Source of the DNA: Ananas comosus
Taxonomy: Eukaryota > Streptophyta > Magnoliopsida > Poales > Bromeliaceae
NCBI RefSeq assembly: GCF_001540865.1
Contig: NC_033631.1
Span: forward strand, 1,095,532 to 1,159,531
Length of the DNA: 64,000 nt
Direction: 5' to 3'
In this document: positions 58,602-64,000 of the stretch, piece after piece
Position numbering within the stretch: position 1 is the first letter of the stretch
Layout of the letters: the number at the start of each line of letters is the position of its first letter
Position numbers and translations under genes: made by a program
The notes under the pieces: generated by a model
Databases searched by the model: none
Seen by the model: only the letters and a program-made list of their open reading frames with translations
Told to the model about the DNA's origin: nothing

Positions 58602-58767
58602 CTTTCTTCTTTTTTTTTTTTTTGAGAGATAGACAGCACGCTACCTGCTTTGTTTACTTCATTTAGATAAAAAAACTTAGCTAGAAATGTGAATCAACTA
58701 GGATTCGAACTTTGATCTCGGGTACCAACCACCAAGCCCTTTGCCACTTGCTCTAGGGACGGTCGGT
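58602..58767 (-). mobile_element. tRNA-derived SINE, minus orientation
   Basis: On the minus strand: ACCGTCCCTAGAGCAAGTGG, box B-like AAAGTTCGAATCCTAG, AGGTAGCGTGCTGTC, TCTC and an A run. Flanked by AAACTGCCTCGCTTTT (58586-58601) and AAACTGTCTTGCTTTT (58768-58783), an imperfect 16-bp target duplication. Unit 1 has the site uninterrupted (AGAAAGTGTCTTGTTTTAC near 8675). Confidence 0.8.
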
Positions 58768-58899
58768 AAACTGTCTTGCTTTTACTTGTTAAATTATCAA
58801 TTTTGAGATCATTTGATCACTAGGTAATAATATCAACTAAAATAATAATAATAATAATAGTTTGTAAAGCATGCAAATATTTTAGATTATATTTAACAG

Positions 58900-59469
58900 G
58901 GTTTTTTTTGCATATAGTCCCCTGGCAAATTTTTATTTTAAAAATAGCCCTCTTAAAATTTAATTTGCAAAATGACCCTGGGCCTGCCACGCAGGCGCCA
59001 CGTCAGCGCCACGCTAGTGGGGTCAGGGCCAATGTGTTAAGTTAAACACGGTAAACCATTCACCGTGTTTAGACACGGTTCACCGTGTTTCTTACGTATA
59101 TTTTGTATATTGAAAAGAGGAATAGGGAGTACCCACGGTTCACCGTGTTTCTTACGTATATATATATATAATTTATTCGGTTTTGGGTTCGGATAATATT
59201 TCGGATATCCATATCTATTGACATCCCTACTCCCTATTCCTCTTTTCAAGATACAAAATATACATACTAAACACAGTAAACCATTCACCGTGTTTAGACA
59301 CGGCGAATGGTTGACCGTGTTTAACTTAACATATTGTCTTTGGCCCCGCCCGCGTGGCGCTGACGTGGCGCCTGTATGGCAGGCCCAGGGCCATTTTTGT
59401 AAATTAAATTTTGACAGGGCTATTTTTAAAATAAAAATTTGTCAGGGGGTTAAATGCAAAAAAAGCCCT
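58900..59469. mobile_element. MULE-type foldback MITE, 9-bp target duplication
   Basis: ATTTAACAG flanks both ends (58891-58899, 59470-59478); unit 1 has the site empty (8787-8800, ATTTAACGG). Arms of about 200 bases pair: TTTTTGCATATAGTCCCCTGG against its inverse at the right end, GCGCCACGTCAGCGCCACG against CGTGGCGCTGACGTGGCGC, then AAACACGGTAAACCATTCACC. A short TA run and a hAT-like TATTGACATCCCTA segment lie in the middle. Confidence 0.85.
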
Positions 59470-60368
59470 ATTTAACAGTATAAAATGTTTATTTAAATGC
59501 CCTATCATTAAAAAAAAATAATAAAAAAGTATGAAAGTCATTTCATGCCGAGAAATTAATATTTCCGCTGAACTATCGAAGTTAATGTTTATTTCGAAAA
59601 AAAACATCAGTTGATGTTAAAACTTGTAATAAAAAACTTTTATAAATTGCAGCACAAATCGAAGAAGTTGAAATAGAACTTGTTAGATTCTGGTCTGATG
59701 ATAGGCAGTATGAATGTCGAGGCAACAAAATTTAACGCATAAGAAATACGGGAATTCATGTGTCTAAAATTAAGTTCTATATTTCCATCACTAATAGTTT
59801 CTTGCTCAAATGACTTAAAAGTCCTGATAATAACTTAATTGTGAACAAGAAGAGGGCTTCAAAGAAAACTCGATTTATAATTGTTAATTGTAGAATAATT
59901 TACAATCACTCTTAAAACAATTCCCTCTACTCTCAGTGACTAGCAGCAGATTCATTTGTTTTTCAACTCTTATTTTATTGATTTCATACTCCTCTAGAGG
60001 ACTTTTCGATATCTTGCTGTACAAATATATATTGAGGTTATATATAGGAGTTTAGTTATGACTAGTTATGATGAATCTTTTTATCTCAAAAATTTGTTTA
60101 ACTGATCCTGAAACAACTTATTGCCTTTTATTCTTGCAAACAACAATTTTGTTATTTGCGTTCCTTCTTTTTAACCGAGGATTCTAACAAATGTTTGTTT
60201 AGTGCATTAAAGAGTTATTCTGCATGAGACAATGACATGGTCTTTACAAAAATTGCTTGAAATCGTACAAGCGTTAAAAAAAAAATCATATTCGCGAGTG
60301 GTACATTTGAAGAGACATGGTAATTTGAAAAGATATTTTATGTCAGGCTCACTTCGGCGCAAGTGCCC

Positions 60369-63157
60369 ATGGCGGAGGCGGCGATAAGCTCATTAGTCCT
60401 GAATATCGGTGCGACCTTAGCTAGTGAAGCAACTAAATCAACAACATCACTATTACTAACACGGATATCAGCAATGAAAGAACTAGTCGAGGATATAAGT
60501 GACATTAAGGGTGAGCTTGAGAGCATGCTATCCTTCCTACGGATCGCAGAAAGATTAAAACAGAAGGATGAGAGCACAAAAACCTTCATAAAACAAACAA
60601 GAGACTTGGCTTTCGACATTGAGGATATTATAGATGAGTTCACATACAAGCTCTGTGAAGAGCAAGGAGGGGTCCTGCCTAAAACAGTCAAGAGGTGCAG
60701 AAATGTAACAACTTGGCGTCGCCTTAGCAAAAGGCTTAACAAAATCAAAATTAAGCTCCGAAACATTAAGGAAAGAAGAGAGCGATATGATACGAGCAGA
60801 ATGGAAAATGAAGCAAGATCTTTAATAGCTGCTGGCAGTAGCAAGAGCCCCGCAGATTTAGCACATTTTGTCGAGGAGGATGATATCGTGGGTATTGACA
60901 AGTACAAGGACTTGTTGCTTGGATGGTTAAAAGATGAGGATGAGCAACAACGACAGCCCATGATAATCTCAGTGTTGGGGATGGGTGGCCTAGGGAAGAC
61001 AACTCTCGTAACTCATGTGTACAAAACCATCAAAGCTACCTTTGATGTTTGTGCCTGGGTTGCTGTATCTCAAAGTTATGAGACTCGTGATTTGCTTAGA
61101 CAGATCTTAAAAGAGTTCTGTAGGGAAGATCGTGAGAAAAGAGAAGCACCTAACAACATTAATACCATGGATTATAGAAGCTTGGTTGAGACTATCCGCA
61201 CTTATTTGCAGTGTAAAAAGTATGTACTCATTCTGGATGATGTTTGGAGTATTGATGTACTGGACAATATAAAAGCTGCACTTCAGAATAGTAATAGCAA
61301 GAGTAGAATAGTTCTCACAACAAGGATTCGCGATGTAGCTCTATTAGCTAACGAGCACCGTATGTTTGAGCTAGAGCCACTGGAGGCAGATGATTCGTGG
61401 GATCTATTTTGTAAAAACGCATTTTGGAAAAGTGCAAACAAGATTTGCCCACCGCCTTTAGAACAATGTGCTAAAAAAATTGTCGAGAAGTGCGGTGGCT
61501 TGCCCCTTGCTATCGTATCTATAGCCCGTCTCTTATCATTTCGAGAACAAACCGGTTTTGAATGGGAGAAGGTTTACAAAGATCTTGAGTGGTATCTAAC
61601 TAACAACGAATCGAAGCTCCATGAAAAAGTACATGACATTTTGAAACTTAGTTTGGACGATCTTCCCCATTACCTTCGAAATTGCTTCTTATATTGTTCT
61701 AGTTTTCCGGAAGATTATACAATTGAAAGTAACAGGCTCATAAGGCTTTGGGTGGCCGAGGGGTTCATTGAAGAAAGAGAAAGAACGATGGAGGAAGTGG
61801 CTGAGGACTACCTTAACGAACTTGTTCATCGCTGTCTACTACAAGTGGCTGAGAGGAACGACGTCGGTGGAGTTTGTGCATGCGAATGCACGACATCATT
61901 CGAGTCCTCGCTCTATCAGAGTCAAAGGAGTTAAGTTTCTGCATGGTTTACGAGCATTCACGGACAATATTGCAGGGATCCAAAGCACGCCGCTTATCAG
62001 TCGTAAGCAATATAACTAATTATCGTACTGAAGATGAATCTCATTTGCGTTCAGTGCTTGTTTTCAACAATTCCACGAACTATGATTTACTGCAGTCGGT
62101 CTTAAGATCATCAAAATTTTTACGTGTCTTAGAACTAGAAGGAGCGCTAATCGAGAAACTACCGAGTGAGATCTGTAACCTATTCAACCTGCATTATCTA
62201 GGCTTGCAAGAAACGAAAATTAAGGAGCTTCCACAATCAATCGGGAAGCTACGAAATCTGCAAATATTAGATATATTTGGAAGTGAAATAGAAAAGCTGC
62301 CAAAGGAAATAACAAAGCTCCAAAAGTTGAGACATCTAGTTTTGCCCTACAGTTTGCGTAAGAACATCACGGCACTGGTGGGAATATGGCGGTTGAAGGG
62401 CTTGCAGAGTTTGGCAAACATTAGTGCAACTAGGAAGATTGTGCGGAATGTAGAAGCTTTGACAGAATTGCGGACATTTTCAATAACCAGCGTAAGAACC
62501 CATCACTGTGCAGACTTGTGGAATAGTATCACAAAGATGAACCATCTTATCGATTTAAATGTCGAAAGTGAAGATAGGCAAGAATTACAGCAGTTGGGCA
62601 CCCTGCGCCTACCTCTACCAATTCAACAATTACGTCTACATGGTAAATTAGACAAAAACTCACTCCCTGAGCTTGCCACGTCCTTCGGGTCTCTTACAAA
62701 CCTAACCACATTAACACTTTTTTATGCAAAATTGGATGAAGATACATTTCTTGACCTGCAAGCGCTACCCGCATTGAGTTTTCTTGAACTTTTTTGCGCA
62801 TATGATGGCATGAAGTTGCACTTCCGAGCAACATCATTCCCGAACCTGAAGGTATTGTCCATATTATCTGCCCCGAAGCTCAGTCAGGTGGAAATAGAAA
62901 GAGGAGCAATGCCAAACCTGAATAAGCTTCAGATACACAATTGCCCCGAGCTAAAGGAGCTGCCCCACGGTATCGAGTACCTTACCACCCTTCAGGATTT
63001 AGACATTAGCTATCCAGCAGAGGAACTTGTTGAGCTGCTTCTAGGAGGAGGAGAAGGCGACCATAGCAATGACTGGCGCACGAGGGTTCGCCACATCCCG
63101 AATTTTATTCTTTGGGTCAAACGAGACGGCGAGTATGTCGAAGAAAGGATTCAATGA
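60369..63157 (+). pseudogene. CC-NBS-LRR (RPM1-like) disease-resistance gene 3, frameshifted before MHD
   Basis: Closest relative of genes 1 and 2; start ATGGCGGAGGCG at 60369. Coiled coil with IEDIIDEF, P-loop GMGGLGKTT (~204), kinase-2 LILDDVW, RNBS-B SRIVLTTR, GLPLA, RNBS-D CFLYCSSFPEDY and WVAEGFIEERER are intact. At about 61883 one base is missing against gene 1 (GCATGCGAATGC versus GCATGTCGAATGC). The first frame therefore runs out at 61934 after about 521 residues. The other frame picks up RMHDIIRVLAL and carries the full LRR set (LPSEICNLFNLHYLGL, IEKLPKEITKLQKLRHL) to the stop at 63157, ending RDGEYVEERIQ. Uncorrected, the product is a CC-NB-ARC protein lacking MHD and LRR. A sequencing error is an alternative. 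Total family length would be about 929 residues. Confidence 0.9.
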
Positions 63158-63169
63158 TTCCATATCGTG

Positions 63170-63470
63170 TAGGTGAGTTTGGGCGCTTTTTGCAAAGCAC
63201 CGGCCGAGCTTGATGCTTTCATATTTTCCGCCTCAGATCTTCTAAATAATCCGTGCTTGAGGAAAATTGAAAATGATGATCGATATATGCAGGTGTTATC
63301 TTATATGTGTATTTTATTTTATTTCATTTTCAATGTATGTGTGTGTAAAAGTGGATGCATCAAATTAGTTGGTGCATGCCTTCAGCTACTCGTATTATGT
63401 ATTTGGAGAATGCTTTGTGCCCTTAAAACTTTATTTGTTGACTAAAATAAAAAAAACCTTCCTCGTAAAT
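63170..63470 (+). other. Conserved 3'UTR region of NLR gene 3
   Basis: Nearly identical to 27180-27480 (GGGCGCTTTTTGCAAAGC, AAAGTGGATGCATCAAATTAG, ACTCGTATTATGTATTTGG). The 90-codon frame 63173-63445 reads through it but has no conserved start. Confidence 0.5.
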
Positions 63471-63543
63471 ATCCATATTTTTTACTTTTTACTTGTTAAG
63501 AAAAAAAAAAAATTTTTTTTTTTATGCATCTTTAACAATTTTA

Positions 63544-64000
63544 GGGTTTGTTTGGTTCGAAGTCGGAATCAGTATCGAAATCGAAATGATTCATTATTTC
63601 ATTCTGTTTGGTTCGTCCCCTGAAACAGAATGGGAATGAACTATTCCCATTATCAGTATTTGGTTCAGATAGATGTCAGAAATATAATCAAATTAATATG
63701 TCAATTTTATCTTTATAATATATTAATTTAAATTCAAACTAAAAATTTAATATTAAAAATTTACGTCAAAATTTTAAAATGATGTTAAAATTTTAAATAT
63801 ATTTTTTTAAAAAAATTAAAATTTGAAATTATACGGATAATTCAAATATAAAACTAAATTTTGATTTATTCAAATTCAAACTTAAAGTTATAATTTAAAT
63901 TTCAATTTTAATCCATAAATTTAATTTAAATTTTAAATAAAATTTGAATAAAACTTTGGATTTAAAGTAAATTTAAATTTAAATTCAAATTTATAAATTA
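63544..64000. mobile_element. Left part of the MITE also present downstream of NLR gene 2
   Basis: Starts GGGTTTGTTTGGTTCGAAG and continues colinear with 27652-28080 (GATTCATTA, AATTAATATGT, AAATTTACGTCAAAATTTTAA). The window ends inside it. Confidence 0.65.

Overview
This is a nuclear plant contig, most likely from a monocot. Pineapple (Ananas comosus) or a relative is a guess from the overall look, not something I can prove here. The evidence for a plant nuclear genome is a set of intron-containing genes, CC-type NLR disease-resistance genes, plastid DNA inserted in the nucleus, an endogenous pararetrovirus, and dense LTR, LINE, SINE, MULE and hAT debris. Seven single N characters (24261, 26264, 26443, 29251, 30952, 34052, 51246) mark contig joins. 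Several have duplicated sequence on both sides, so local structure next to an N should be distrusted.

Layout. 1-7840: repeats, including a hAT element with two other MITEs nested in it and a MULE MITE. 7840-20250: NLR unit 1 (leader, 5'UTR intron, coding region, 3' flank), whose LRR is split by about 4 kb of Ty3/gypsy chromovirus sequence. 20800-22050: a TRIM and a cluster of MITEs. 22350-30240: NLR unit 2, with assembly gaps in the gene. 30330-31560: a tandem duplication. 31865-34051: a UFD1-domain/TRAF-type zinc-finger gene on the minus strand, whose 5' part is joined in frame to a piece of plastid ycf1. 34053-35560: further plastid pieces (rpoC1, start of rpoC2, 23S-4.5S rRNA). 37085-37670: an orphan NLR 3' end. 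38166-39290: a decayed LTR. 41203-47261: a CSC1/OSCA-like channel gene that has lost its first exons, carries nonsense codons and a MULE MITE in an exon, and is preceded by a copy of the NLR leader. 48400-50700: an endogenous pararetrovirus fragment broken by a foldback MITE and a complete TRIM. 51000-52400: more MITEs. 52690-64000: NLR unit 3, whose 5'UTR intron holds a ~5 kb LINE, a SINE and a MULE MITE, and whose coding region has a one-base deletion just before the MHD motif.

How it fits together. The core is a tandem array of paralogous RPM1-like CNL genes: three recognisable copies plus two orphan ends. The copies share leader, 5'UTR intron and 3' flank, so TE insertions can be read against empty sites in the sister units. 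All three genes are compromised in this assembly (retrotransposon split, assembly gaps, frameshift), as are the two bystander genes. I see no operon-like or novel enzymatic system. The most unusual items are the ycf1::UFD1 chimeric reading frame, the NLR leader joined to a splice-acceptor edge of the CSC1-like gene, and MITE families whose tips differ between copies but tend to match within a copy.
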